Positions 11,259 to 22,724 of a stretch of 64,000 nt of DNA are shown piece after piece. The stretch covers positions 96,367,128 to 96,431,127 of the forward strand of contig CM061133.1 of NCBI GenBank assembly GCA_030789695.1, given 5' to 3'. How positions within the stretch are numbered: the first letter of the stretch is position 1; every line of letters starts with the position of its first letter. A program made the translations under genes and the position numbers. The DNA is from Scilla litardierei (lineage: Eukaryota; Streptophyta; Magnoliopsida; Asparagales; Asparagaceae). The notes under the pieces were generated by a model. The model was not told the DNA's origin and did not search any database. It saw only the letters and a program-made list of their open reading frames with translations.

Positions 11259-14160
11259 TCAGCTCATACGCAATCTTTGGGATGATAAGTGTTTATAAAA
11301 CACATTTCTGGGGATCGCTTTCGTAAGCTGATCCTCTATCATCTTATGCGTAGATATGTACCTTATGTCTACCTTCTTGGTTTTATCATAGTCTTTTGCA
11401 AATTCGTATCGGATATCAATGTGTTTGATCTTACAAGACACATTATCCTCTTAACCGCTTTCCAGTGTACTTGCCCTGTATTGGATTGGTAACAGCTTAC
11501 CATTTCCAACGGCAAAACAGATGTTCGGTCTCGTACACACCATAGCGTACATAAGACTATCAACTGCACTGGAATATGGAACTTTTTCCATAATTTCCTT
11601 TTCCTTTTGGTTCTTTGGACACGATTCCAGATATAAATTATCGCATATGCTTATATGAATATCAATGGACTTGCAGTCCTGCATATTAAATCGTTCTAGA
11701 ACCTTCTTTATATAAGTCTCCTGTGAAAGAGAAAGAAGTTTCTTCGAACGATTCCTTGAAATCTTAACTTCAAGGATATATGCGGCTTTTCCTATGCCTT
11801 TCATCTCAAATACTGATGAAAGCCAAGCCTTGATACTCATCACAAAAGCCCTTGTCATTTCTGGCTATTAAAATGTCATCTACATATAGAGACATGATAA
11901 TATACTTGCTTTTAATCCTCTTGATATATACTCAGTTATCTTCATCAAGCATGGTAATACCATTTGATAACTTTATGAAATCGTATATACCATTGCCTCG
12001 AGGATTGTTTAAGACCATATATGGACTTACGAAGCTTACAAACCTTATGTTTGTTTCCTTCTTTTACAAACCCTGTTGGTTGTTCCATATAGATCTCCTC
12101 GTCCAATTCTCCATTGAGAAAGGCAGTCTTTACATCCATCTGATGTAATTCGAGGTTTAAGCAAGCTACCATTGCCAGAATCAGGCGAATCGAGGTAAAA
12201 CGCACAACAGGTGAGAAGGTCTCTTCGTAGTCTATCCCTTCCTGTTGCGTAAAACCTTTCGCGACAAGGCGAGCTTTATATCTGTCAATAGAGCCATCAG
12301 CCTTATGCTTGATCTTGAGAACCCATTTGTTCCCAATTGCTCTATGTCCTCTGGGTAAGTTAACTAAGTCCCAGACTTGGTTAACTTTCATGGATTTCAA
12401 TTCCTCCTTCATCGCTTCCATCCATTTGTCTTTTGCAGGGCAAAATGACGGCCTGTTTGAAAGTAGCAGGCTCGTCGTCGTATTTGAGATTCTTCAAGTC
12501 CTTGTTGACTCGAAGTTAGATCAATTCTAATATCACTCCCACTTGAAATGTCGTTAGAATTGCTCCCACTTGGATCATTATTCCCGTTTGGAATAGGATA
12601 ATCGTCATTCGTATAATCCATTGGTGAAGGTTGAAACGTATTTTCATCTTCACCAAGAATTCTCCCACTCGAATGAGGTAATCCTTTTTGATCATAAATC
12701 TCAAACAGAGATAAGTCCTGACTTATCTCGCCCTGTCTTGGAAACTCGTTTTCCAAGAAAGTGACATCCCTCGACTCAAACTCAATTAGCCCACCATTGT
12801 CTTCCTGACTAATAAAAACATAACCTTTGGAGTTTTCTGCGTATCGTATAAAGATACATTTCCTTCCCCTTGGCCCAAGTTTGCCATACTTATAGGAGGA
12901 AATATGTGCATAGGATGCACAACCCCAAGGTTTCAAAATGTTTAAGTCAGGAGACCTTTGGTTCCACAACTCATAAGGAGTGGAGCTAACTGATTTCGAG
13001 GGTACGCGGTTTAAAATGAAAGTGGCCGTCAATAATGCATCACCCCAAAAGGTGATTGGCAAGTTAGCTTGCGCCATCATTGAACGGACCATTTCCATTA
13101 AAGTCCTATTTCTCCTTTCTGCAACACCGTTTTGTTAAGGAGTATAAGGCATAGTTACCTGATGTACTATGCCTTTTTCATCACAAAGTTCCTTAAAACT
13201 TATTGATTGATATTCACCGCCCCTATCGGTTCGCAAGACCATAATCTTGCGATCTAATTGATTCTCCACTAAACTCATATAGTTTTTAAAGCAAGCCAAA
13301 GCTTCACTTTTGTGGGATATCAAATAGATATGTCCGAATCGGGTGAAATCATCAATAAAAGTGATGAAATAGGACTTTTCGCGTCTTGTCTTGACATTCA
13401 TCGGACCACATATGTCCGAATGGATAAGCTGTAATGGAACCTCGGCCCTTGTGCCGGTTCCAAACGGCTTGCGACAAGATTTCCCCACAAGGCAATGTTC
13501 GCAGGTCGACATTTCAACCTTTGAAACATTGGATAGAAGGCCACGTTTGGCAAGTCTATCCATACGCGTTGGTCCAATATGACCAAGCCTTGCGTGCCAA
13601 CAATTCACATCAGACTCATAAGTCTTAGAATTTGCAACAAGGAAATTTTCATTACATGAGGAATCATACATTGTACTCATTACAATAAATCCTTTAAATA
13701 CAAACCCAGTTCCAATAAGAGTATTATTACAACTTAAGTCCATATTACAATCATGAAAAAACCAGCTATAGCCAAGACCCATTAATACAACCACAGAAAT
13801 TATATTCCTTCGAATATCTGGAGCGAAGAGGACATCATGAAGTAGGAGAGTGCGGCCGTTGTCCAAGACTAGCTTGCAAGTCCCAACGCCTTTCACTTCA
13901 ACACGTGTGTTGTTTCCTACATAGATCCACTTCGTTTCTTGGGGTATCCGGTGATACTCCACGAAGGACCGTCTGTCCCTTGCTATGTGGTCGGTGGCAC
14001 CTGAATCAATTATCCAAAATGGATTAGATTCCACAAGAAATATTGAACTAGAAACACATATGTAACTAGTATATTTACAAGTTACCTCGTCGCCTCCACT
14101 CGTACACGAACGAGCATAGTGACCGAGCTTGTTGCACTTGAAGCACTTGATGTGGATATT
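11259..14160 (-). pseudogene. Copia A protease-integrase-RT, RNase H deleted
   Basis: In order are the protease active site (IIDSGATDH near 14010), the pre-integrase zinc region, integrase D-D-E (HSDICGPM, LRTDRGGEY, then QNGVAERRN after a CAA-to-TAA stop near 13136), and RT (GFTQQEGIDYEETF). The YVDD region is out of frame. After PNICFAVG the frame collapses, and about 360 bp containing the RNase H core present in E are missing. Only the last ~60 residues of pol ([20 protein letters not shown]) remain. The RT frameshift, in-frame TGA and RNase H deletion are identical in B. Confidence 0.88.
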
Positions 14161-14170
14161 TAAAAAGAGA

Positions 14171-14778
14171 TGTTGGATATGGAAGACGTTTGTACACCCT
14201 TTTGGGGGATGTACGAGGGAATACGGACCTCGAACGTCGCGTACACGAAGTCGTGTGCAAAGGGAATCTGTTCCCTTGAGGAGAGGATCTTTGGATGAGT
14301 AGGAAAGTCGCTTTATATATGCATAAGTGCATGCGACATATGGCTAATAAAGGGGGAATATCTTAAGCTTATGTTGTACCATGCATATGGTACAACTTAA
14401 GCTTATAATGTGCCATGTATCATGGTACACCTTAATTAAGTTGTTCCAAAGGAACAACTTACCCTAAAATAACTACCTTGGGGGCTATAAATAAGACCCA
14501 AGGGTAAGCCATTTCTCACACCTTTTGCATGGCATTCTTGCATGCATTTTCATCCTAGCGAAGCTCTGCCGAAATGCTTCCTCTCTTTCTTTATCCAAGT
14601 TCTTAATCTAAAGTAGAGATTTAGATTGTGGATTTAGTAGCCTTACTCCGTTCGTGAGAAGACTCGATCCGTCGTGGCGAATCCGAAGGCGAAGTTCGTA
14701 GACTACCGTGCCGCATACGCAAGCGTAAGTCTAAACTTCATATTATCGATCCTAACTCTGTTTTGGCAGGATCCTACA
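14171..14778 (+). repeat. 5' LTR of Copia B
   Basis: Begins TGTTGGATATGG and ends AGGATCCTACA. It matches the reverse complements of 9601-10207 and 24534-25140. Confidence 0.93.
14362..14493 (+). promoter_or_regulatory. U3 inverted repeats and TATA box of Copia B LTR
   Basis: Two perfect inverted repeats precede TATAAATA (14486-14493). One is GTTGTACCAT with its complement across GCAT. The other is AAGTTGTTCC with its complement across AAA (near 14440-14462). CTTAAGCTTAT flanks the first on both sides. The same block lies in the other three copia LTRs. Promoter function is inferred from position. Confidence 0.65.
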
Positions 14779-14793
14779 TTGGTATCGGAGCCA
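14779..14793 (+). other. Primer-binding site of Copia B (Met-type)
   Basis: TTGGTATCGGAGCC directly follows the LTR. It is one mismatch from the initiator-Met tRNA complement TGGTATCAGAGC usual in plant copia elements. A carries TGGTATCAAAGC at the same place. Confidence 0.85.
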
Positions 14794-15282
14794 TATGGGT
14801 TCGCCCCGGTCAAACCCGTCGAAACTATGAACGAGTCGGTGTCTTTTTCACGAATGGGTATCCTACCATTACGGATATGGTAGGAACGCTTCGTGACGGA
14901 GAGAACGCAGCGGTTGTTCTTTTCACGTTAGGGTCTCCTATCATTACGGATATGGTAGGAACTCTCCGTGACGGGAAGAACCGACCGTTCACGTAGTATG
15001 TTATTCATTTTTGGCACACGGCCATTAGGAAATAACTAATTTCTCGACGAACGGGTGCTTCATCGACGAACGGGTGCTTCATCGAGGAAGATGATGGTAG
15101 TTATTTCCATCGGGTAAGTTGAAATTTGGTGCATGTGCACCATGGCCAAATGGGCTATGAAGCCCATGCACCCCCCCTCCACTTGCGAAGGGGGTTGGCT
15201 ACGGCCAATAACCACCGGCAACCACCCCATCAAGGGGGAGGAGTGTGTGTGGCAACCCCATTCAAGGGGGTGGCCGGCCATG

Positions 15283-15680
15283 GCCAAAGGGGCCATGGCC
15301 GGCCAATGCCCAAATTGGCCTTGGTCATGACCGGCCATGGCCAAGCCATGGCATGCCATGGCCAGGCCGGCAGTGGCCGGCCTGGCCGGCCCTGGCAATG
15401 GCCAGGGCCGGCGCCCTGGCCACTGCCAGGGCCTGGCCGGCCCTGGCAGTGGCCACGGCCAGCCTGCCGGCCCTGGCAGAGGCCAGGGCCGGCGCCCTGG
15501 CCGGCCCTGGCAGAGGCCAGGGCCAATGCCCTGGCCTTGGCCAGGGCATGGCCGGCCCTGGCCGGCCTCGGCCAGGGCAGAGGCCCTGGCCGAGGGGTCA
15601 GGGCCCCTGGCCGGCCAGGGCAGAGGCCCTGGCCGGCCCTTGGCCAAGCCCCGGCCAGGGCAGAGGCCCTGGCCGGGAAG
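15283..15680. repeat. GGCC-saturated tract in Copia B leader
   Basis: About 400 bp built almost only from GGCC, CCATGG, CCCTGGC and CAGAGGCCAGGGCC. Almost every GGCC is self-complementary, so any segment can pair with many others. The inverse copy is at about 23695-24035 in A. The boundary with normal-composition DNA is abrupt on both sides. Confidence 0.9.
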
Positions 15681-15891
15681 ATGTTGCAGACCAAAATTGG
15701 TCGACCAATTTGGTGTTTTTGGTCGACCAATCCGACAGAAGGTCTGGGTCAACTGCAAACTTGCCAACTGACCCATACGGGGTGACAAAAGGCCTTGATC
15801 AAACTCGAATGTGCCGATTAGCCCATACGGGGCTAACCACAGTGCTGACTAGTTCATACGGGACTAACGTTTTAATGAAGTTTTTTTTCAC

Positions 15892-16135
15892 TGGGCTCTA
15901 CTCCTTGAAGACTAGCCATAGTGCTCTACTTCATGCGAGATTAGCCAAGTCATTGTGCTCTACTCTACGGAGATTAGCCAATGTACTTATGAAATTGTGC
16001 TCTACTCCTTGAAGCTTAGCCGTAATGCTCTACTTCATGCGAGATTAGCCATGTCATTGTGCTCTACTCTACGGAGATTAGCCAATGAACTTATAACATT
16101 ATGCTCTACTCTACGGAGATTAGCCAATGTGTTTT
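15892..16135 (+). repeat. ~35-bp tandem array in Copia B leader
   Basis: About seven units share TGCTCTACT followed by a variant segment (CTACGGAGATTAGCCAATG, TCATGCGAGATTAGCCA or CCTTGAAG-TAGCC). Two unit types alternate, indicating duplication of a two- or three-unit block. The inverse array is at about 23250-23500 in A. Confidence 0.85.
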
Positions 16136-16650
16136 CAAATTTTTTGAAAAAGGTATTTTCAAATAGGTTATGTCCCGTCCTTAATCGGGATAGCGCAATT
16201 TAGAATTCCAAGTCCTACCACGATCCTGCCATGGTTATCTAACCCATGGGTGTGTAGAACAGGTCTCGTGGCTTGACAATTGTTGCGTTAAAATTCTTTG
16301 CGCAAACTCTCACCTATTCCATTTTGAAAGATATGTTTTTCAAAATTGATTTTCCGCTGCGAAGTACTATAAGAGTACAATTGTTTGATAAGTGATGGGG
16401 GAATATTGAAGGTTGTTCTAGATGGTGATTGGAATCAAAGAGACCTTTTCGATTCTAGAACAACATCTTCAATATTTTTCGAAAGTAACTTATCAAATAT
16501 AATATAATTCCAAGTGGGATTTGAATTTTTAGAACTATCCAAATGGGATATTCTATTATCATTTCAAGTGGGAGTTATATTTTAAGAATTTTTATGCAAT
16601 GTTTTGATCGAACCTTCGGTTTTATGTCTTTTGCAGCATTTTAAAAGTAA

Positions 16651-17578
16651 AATGTCTTCCGCTTCAAAGAATATCGTTGCTGAGTTAAACAAAGGTGAAA
16701 AACTCAACGACGATAATTACAATCTTTGGTCCATAAAGATACAATACGTTCTAGAGGAGCAAGAAGTGCTCGAAACTCTAAAGAACGTTATGATTGAACC
16801 CGAGTTGGGCACTACGGCCCAACACCGACGAGACAAGGAAGCTTTTGATGCTTGGTCTCGGAAGAATAAGATAGCGCGCATTACGTTATTAAGCAGTATG
16901 GCTGATGACATAATGCGCATCTTCCGAGAACATGACCTAGCCATGGACATATGGTCCAAGCTAGAGGAGAAGTTCGGTGGCACATCGGTGTCCAAACTTC
17001 GCGCCTTAACTATAAAGTTCGATACATATAAGAAACATCCAGATCATTCCATAGGGAAACATCTGCGACATATGGCGAACCTTATCTCGGAGTTAAAGGA
17101 CGCAGGTCATTTGCTCACTGATGAGCAACAAATCCAAGCAGTCATACGTTCCCTACCAAATGGGTGGGATCAGATGAAGATGCATCTCACTCATAATGAG
17201 AGCATCAAGACCTTCAACGATGTTTCCAAGCACCTCGAATTAGAGGAAGAGCGGCTTGCGGCTGCCAAGCCAGGTGCAGAAGTGCACATGGTTGCTAGTT
17301 CCTCACACGGGGGAAAGAAACGTAAAGATCGTTCGAAGTCTTCTAATGAACGTAATAAGCAACCTGAGTCTACCAAGGAACCCAAACATAAGGGTGGGCA
17401 CAAGAAATGGCACAAGAAGAAAGACTTGAAAAGGATCAAGTGCTTCAAGTGCAACAAGCTCGGTCACTATGCTCGTTCGTGTACGAGTGGAAGTGACGAG
17501 GTAACTTGTAATACTAGTTACATATGTGTTTCTAGTTCACTATTTCTTGTGGAATCTAATCCATTTTGGGATAATTGA
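16651..17578 (+). CDS. Copia B gag (Retrotran_gag_2/UBN2 type with CCHC knuckle)
   Basis: This encodes the Gag capsid-nucleocapsid protein, about 309 residues from MSSASKNIVAELNKG. An upstream in-frame ATG at 16604 exists, but the copies in A and I also begin around this Met, so I prefer it. The UBN2-type domain includes YNLWSIKIQYVLEEQ, ITLLSSMADDIM, WSKLEEKFGG and IQAVIRSLPNGWDQMK. A Lys/His-rich stretch precedes the knuckle CFKCNKLGHYARSC. An inserted G before the protease active site (GGGATAATTGATTC) ends the frame at NPFWDN, so Gag is intact but protease is out of frame. Confidence 0.9.
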
Positions 17579-20393
17579 TTCAGGTGCCACCGACCACATA
17601 GCAAAGGACAGACGGTCCTTCGTGGAGTATCACCGAATACCCCAAGGAATGAAGTGGATCAATGTAGGAAACAACACACGTGTTGAAGTGAAAGGCGTTG
17701 GGACTCGCAAGCTAGTCTTGGACAACGGCCACACTCTCCTACTTCATGATGTTCTCTTCATTCCATATATTCAAAGGAATATTAAAAATGTGGTCAATTT
17801 AATGGGTCTTGGTTATAGTTGGTTCCTTCATGATTGTAATATGGACCTATTTTTGTAATAATTCCTTTATTGGTACTGGGTTTGTTTTTCAAAGGATTTA
17901 TTGTAATAAGTACAATGTATAAATTCCTCATGTAATGAAAATTTCCTTGTGACAAATCCTTTGACTAATGAGTCTAATATAATTTGTTGGCACACAAGGC
18001 TTGGTCATATTGGACCAAAGCGTATGGATAGACTTGCCAAACGTGGCCTTCTATCCAATGTTTCAAAGGTTGAAATGTCGACCTGCGAACATTGCCTTGT
18101 GAGGAAATCTTGTCGCAAGCCGTTTTGAACCGGCACAAGGGCCGAGGTTCCATTACAGCTTATCCATTCGGACATATGTGGTCCGATGAATGTCAAGACA
18201 AGACGCGGGAAGTCCTATTTCATCACTTTTATTGATGATTTCACCCGATTCGGTCATATCTATTTGATATCCCACAAAAGTGAAAGCACTAAACCTGCTT
18301 TAAAAACTATATGAGTTAAGTGGAGAATCAATTAGATCGCAAGATTACGGTCATGCGAACCGATGGGGGCGGTGAATATCAATCAACAAGTTTAAAGGAA
18401 CTTTGTGATGAAAAAGGCATAGTACATCAGGTAACTATGCCTTATACTCCTCAACAAATTGGTGTTGCAGAAAGGAGGAATAGGACTTTAATGAAAATGG
18501 TCCGTTCAATGATGGCGCAATCTAACTTGCCAATCACCTTTTGGGGTGATGCATTATTGACGGCCGCTTTCATTTTGAACCGCGTACCCTCGAAATCAGT
18601 TAGCTCCACTCCTTATGAGTTGTGGAACCAAAGGTCTCCTGACTTAACATTTTGAAACCTTGGGGTTGTGCATCCTACGCACATATTTCCTCCCATAAGT
18701 ATGGCAAACTTGGGCCAAGAGGAAGGAAATGTATCTTTATACGATACTCAGAAAACTCCAAAGGTTATGTTTTATGTTAGTCAGGAAGACAATGGTGGGC
18801 TAATTGAGTTGAGTCGAGGGATGTCACTTTCTTGGAAAATGAGTTTCCAAGACAGGGCGAGATAAGTCAGGACTTATCTCTATTTGAGATTTATGATCAA
18901 GAAGGATTACCTCATTCGAGTGGGAGAATTCTTGGTGAAAACGAAAAATACGTTTCAAACTTCACCAATGGATTATACGAATGACGATTATCCTATTCCA
19001 TACGGGAATAATGATCCAAGTGGGAGCAATTCTAACGACATTTCAAGTGGGAGTGATATTAGAATTGATCTAACTTCGAGTCAACAAGGACTTGAAGAAT
19101 CTCAAATACGACGTAGTAATCATACAAGGTTGGTTGAAATTTCCGCAAACCTTTATGATTTTACTACAAGAAAATGACGAGCCTGCTACTTTCAAACAAG
19201 CCGTCATTTTGCCCTGCAAAAGACAAATGGATGGAAGCGATGAAGGAGGAATTGAAATCCATGAAAGTTGACCAAGTCTGGGACTTAGTTAACTTACCCA
19301 GAGGACATAGAGCAATTGGGAACAAATGGGTTCTCAAGATCAAGCATAAGGCTGATGGCTCTATTGACAGATATAAAGCTCGCCTTGTCGCGAAAGGTTT
19401 TATGCAACAGGAAGGGATAGACTACGAAGAGACCTTCTCACCTGTTGTGCGTTTTACCTCGATTCGCCTGATTCTGGCAATGGTAGCTTGCTTAAACCTC
19501 GAATTACATCAGATGGATGTAAAGACTGCCTTTCTCAATGGAGAATTGGACGAGGAGATCTATATGGAACAACCAACAAGGTTTGTAAAAGAAGGAAACA
19601 AACATAAGGTTTGTAAGCTTCGTAAGTCCATATATGGTCTTAAACAATCCTCGAGGCAATGGTATATACGATTTCATAAAGTTATCAAATGGTATTACCA
19701 TGCTTGATGAAGATAACTGAGTATATATCAAGAGGATTAAAAGCAAGTATATTATCATGTCTCTATATGTAGATGACATTTTAATAGCCAGAAATGACAA
19801 GGGCTTTTGTGATGAGTATCAAGGCTTGGCTTTCATCAGTATTTGAGATGAAAGGCATAGGAAAAGCCGCATATATCCTTGAAGTTAAGATTTCAAGGAA
19901 TCGTTCGAAGAAACTTCTTTCTCTTTCACAGGAGACTTATATAAAGAAGGTTCTGGAACGATTTAATATGCAGGACTGCAAGTCCATTGATATTCATATA
20001 AGCATATGCGATAATTTATATCTGGAATCGTGTCCAAAGAACCAAAAGGAAAAGGAAATTATGGAAAAAGTTCCATATTCCAGTGCAGTTGATAGTCTTA
20101 TGTACGCTATGGTGTGTACGAGACCGGACATCTGTTTTGCCGTTGGAAATGGTAAGCTGTTACCAATCCAATACAGGGCAAGTACACTGGAAAGCGGTTA
20201 AGAGGATAATGTGTCTTGTAAGATCAAACACATTGATATCCGATACGAATTTGCAAAAGACTATGATAAAACCAAGAAGGTAGACATAAGGTACATATCT
20301 ACGCATAAGATGATAGAGGATCAGCTTACGAAAGCGATCCCCAGAAATGTGTTTTATAAACACTTATCATCCCAAGGATTGCGTATGAGCTGA
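17526..20393 (+). pseudogene. Copia B protease-integrase-RT, RNase H deleted
   Basis: The frame is broken into pieces. They are protease with IIDSGATDH (17526-17858), a damaged pre-integrase zone with several indels (17860-18320), and the integrase end with QIGVAERRN where other copies have QNGVAERRN. RT follows, with WMEAMKEELKSM to GLKQSSRQWYIRF (19174-19707), then an out-of-frame YVDD stretch and PDICFAVG. As in A, about 360 bp of RNase H are absent near 20205, and pol resumes at KHIDIRYEFAK. It ends with the same residues as E. Confidence 0.88.
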
Positions 20394-21444
20394 GTTGTAC
20401 CAATATATATTCCCATGTCTAAGAAATGATCAAAATTAATAAAAGAATAAGTTCTTTTTCCAACATTGCATATGAATTTCTTAAGAAATGTTTGTGTACA
20501 TTTTTGAAATCTCAGCTGAATTGTGTGTATGTCGGACAGATTAAGGTTGGGTCTCTCACATGAGCAACCGCCTTATCTTATCAGATGGATAAGATAGAGA
20601 TGAGACTAGTTTAAAGTCAAAATCATTAGACGAATGATTAAGAGTCATGACTTAAACAAGATAGTCGAATGAAAGATCTGCATCATATGGATGCTTACAA
20701 AAGATCTGAGATCTGTATCACAAGGATATCTGAAAGAGATCTCATAGGATTTTTTAATCCTATCTGTCTTATGCAGGATGAGAGTCCGTGAATATTTCAC
20801 GAGTAGTAAGGGGACTCAAAAAGATAGGCACTGTGGTGTCTGATCTTTCATCCGTACAACATCATTAAGACATACTCTCCCTTGGAAACGAGTGATGTTG
20901 TAATACGTGTTCATACCACGTATGCATTTCGACCACTGAGTTAGTAGCAATAGTGTTTGCTATTATGTGAGACTCAAAGGCCATACGGGTTTTAACTCTT
21001 ACCCTCAAGGACTCCAATTGGTTCCTTTAGATTTGACGAGATGATCGCTATCTTAGCGTGTTGCTAATGGGCTATGATAATTCGGCTCGGCGGGGCACGT
21101 TAGAAAAGCGAATCAAGTCAAGATCAGAAGGTTCGCAAGAAGAGGAAGATTGATTTCATATTCACATTTGGACTTTAAATGATTCAAAGCTGGCCAGCCA
21201 ATTGTAATCCAGATGGGATTCAATTGTTGAATATAAAGTACAAGAAATGTGAAGAAATAATCTAGGGTAAAGCATGCGTTGAACTACTCAACTTTGCACC
21301 TTCGAGGTCGTTGTGTATCTCTAACAAGTGCACAACAACAGACTCTACGCGCATGACGGTCGCACGGTCTATTTCTCGGTATGATAGATGAAAGAAATAA
21401 GGGAAAGATGTTCTCTTACAATCCCCTCAAGTGTGAGTGGGAGA
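20394..21444 (+). other. Copia B 3' non-coding region and polypurine tract
   Basis: Inverse counterpart of 10208-11258, nearly identical. It ends in GTGAGTGGGAGA immediately before the 3' LTR, the plus-strand priming site for reverse transcription. Confidence 0.8.
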
Positions 21445-22051
21445 TGTTGGATATGGAAGACGTTTGTACACCCTTGTGGGGGATGTACGACGGAATACGG
21501 ACCTCGAACGTCGCGTACACGAAGTCGTGTGCAAAGGGAATCTGTTCCCTTGCGGAGAGGATCTCTGGATGAGTAGGAAAGTCGCTTTATATATGCATAA
21601 GTGCATGCGACATATGGCTAATAAAGGGGGAATATCTTAAGCTTATGTTGTACCATGCATATGGTACAACTTAAGCTTATAATGTGCCATGTATCATGGT
21701 ACACCTTAATTAAGTTGTTCCAAAGGAACAACTTACCCTAAAATAACTACCTTGGGGCTATAAATAAGACCCAAGGGTAAGCCATTTCTCACACCTTTTG
21801 CATGGCATTCTTGCATGCATTTTCATCCTAGCGAAGCTCTGCTGAAATGCTTCCTCTCTTTCTTTATCCAAGTTCTTAATCTAAAGTAGAGATTTAGATT
21901 GTGGATTTAGTAGCCTTACTCCGTTCGTGAGAAGACTCGATCCGTCGTGGCGAATCCGAAGGCGAAGTTCGTAGACTACCGTGCCGCATACGCAAGCGTA
22001 AGTCTAAACTTCATATTATCGATCCTAACTCTGTTTTGGCAGGATCCTACA
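21445..22051 (+). repeat. 3' LTR of Copia B
   Basis: 607 bp, TGTTGG...CCTACA, same block order as 14171-14778, TATAAATA at 21759-21766. It is followed directly by A's gag in inverse orientation. Confidence 0.93.
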
Positions 22052-22724
22052 TGGAACTAGCAACCATGTGCACTTCTGCACTTGGCTTCGCAGCCGCAAG
22101 CCGCTCTTCCTCTAATTAGAGGTGCTTGGAAACATCGCTGAAGGTCTTGATGCTCTCATTGTGAGTGAGATGCATCTTCATTTGGTCCCACCCATTTGGT
22201 AGGGAACGTATGACTGCTTGGATTTGTTGCTCATCCGTGAGCACATGACCTGCGTCCTTTAACTCTGATATAAGGTTCGCCATATGTCGCAGATGTTTCC
22301 CCATGGAATGATCTGGACGTTTCTTATATGTATCGAACTTTATAGTTAAGGCGCGAAGTTTGGACACCGATGTGCCACCGAACTTCTCCTCTAGCTTGGA
22401 CCATATGTCCATGGCGAGGTCATGTTCTCGGAAGATGCGCATTATGTCATCAGCCATACTGCTTAATAACGTAATGCGCGCTATCTTATTCTTCCGAGAC
22501 CAAGCATCAAAAGCTTCCTTGTCTCTTCGGTGTTGGGCCGTAGTGCCCAACTCCGGTTCAATCATAACGTTCTTTAGAGTTTCGAGCACTTCTTGCTCCT
22601 CTAGAACGTATTGTATCTTAATGGACCAAAGTTTGTAATTATCGCCGTTGAGTTTTTCACCTTTGTTTAACTCAGCGACGATATTCTTTGAAGCGGAAGA
22701 CATTTTACTTTTAAAATGCTGCAA
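22052..22724 (-). pseudogene. Copia A gag, truncated by B
   Basis: Same Gag as B (MSSASKNIVAELNKG start). The frame stops at TAA (22116-22118) after SKHL, where B has GAA, and sequence continues only to HMVASS before the B LTR. The basic tail and the start of the knuckle region are absent; A resumes near 14160 within the knuckle. Confidence 0.9.

Larger units (their letters stand above)
14794..16650 (+). repeat. Copia B 5' leader, structured and non-coding
   Basis: About 1.86 kb between primer site and gag, several times longer than in typical copia elements. It holds two copies of a hairpin (TCCTACCAT and complement around TACGGAT, near 14870 and 14938; the second with one mismatch) and a repeated CGACGAACGGGTGCTTCATC. 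The GGCC-rich tract, paired GGTCGACC palindromes near 15700 and a ~35-bp tandem array follow. Open frames inside the GGCC tract are composition artefacts. Confidence 0.75.
14171..22051 (+). mobile_element. Ty1/Copia element B, inverted inside Copia A
   Basis: LTRs of 608 and 607 bp bound it. After the 5' LTR come a Met-type primer site, 1.9-kb leader, gag, pol and polypurine tract. It is the same family as A but in opposite orientation. No target duplication is visible (AGAGA on the left, TGGAA on the right), and roughly 120 bp of A's gag at the junction are missing, so insertion was imperfect or recombination followed. Confidence 0.9.

Noticed and set aside
15060..16012. Several overlapping Pro/Ala/Gly/Trp-rich open frames in both directions (also 23574-24243)
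   Set aside because: They arise because GGCC-word repeats contain no stops in any frame; compositions are repetitive and non-protein-like.
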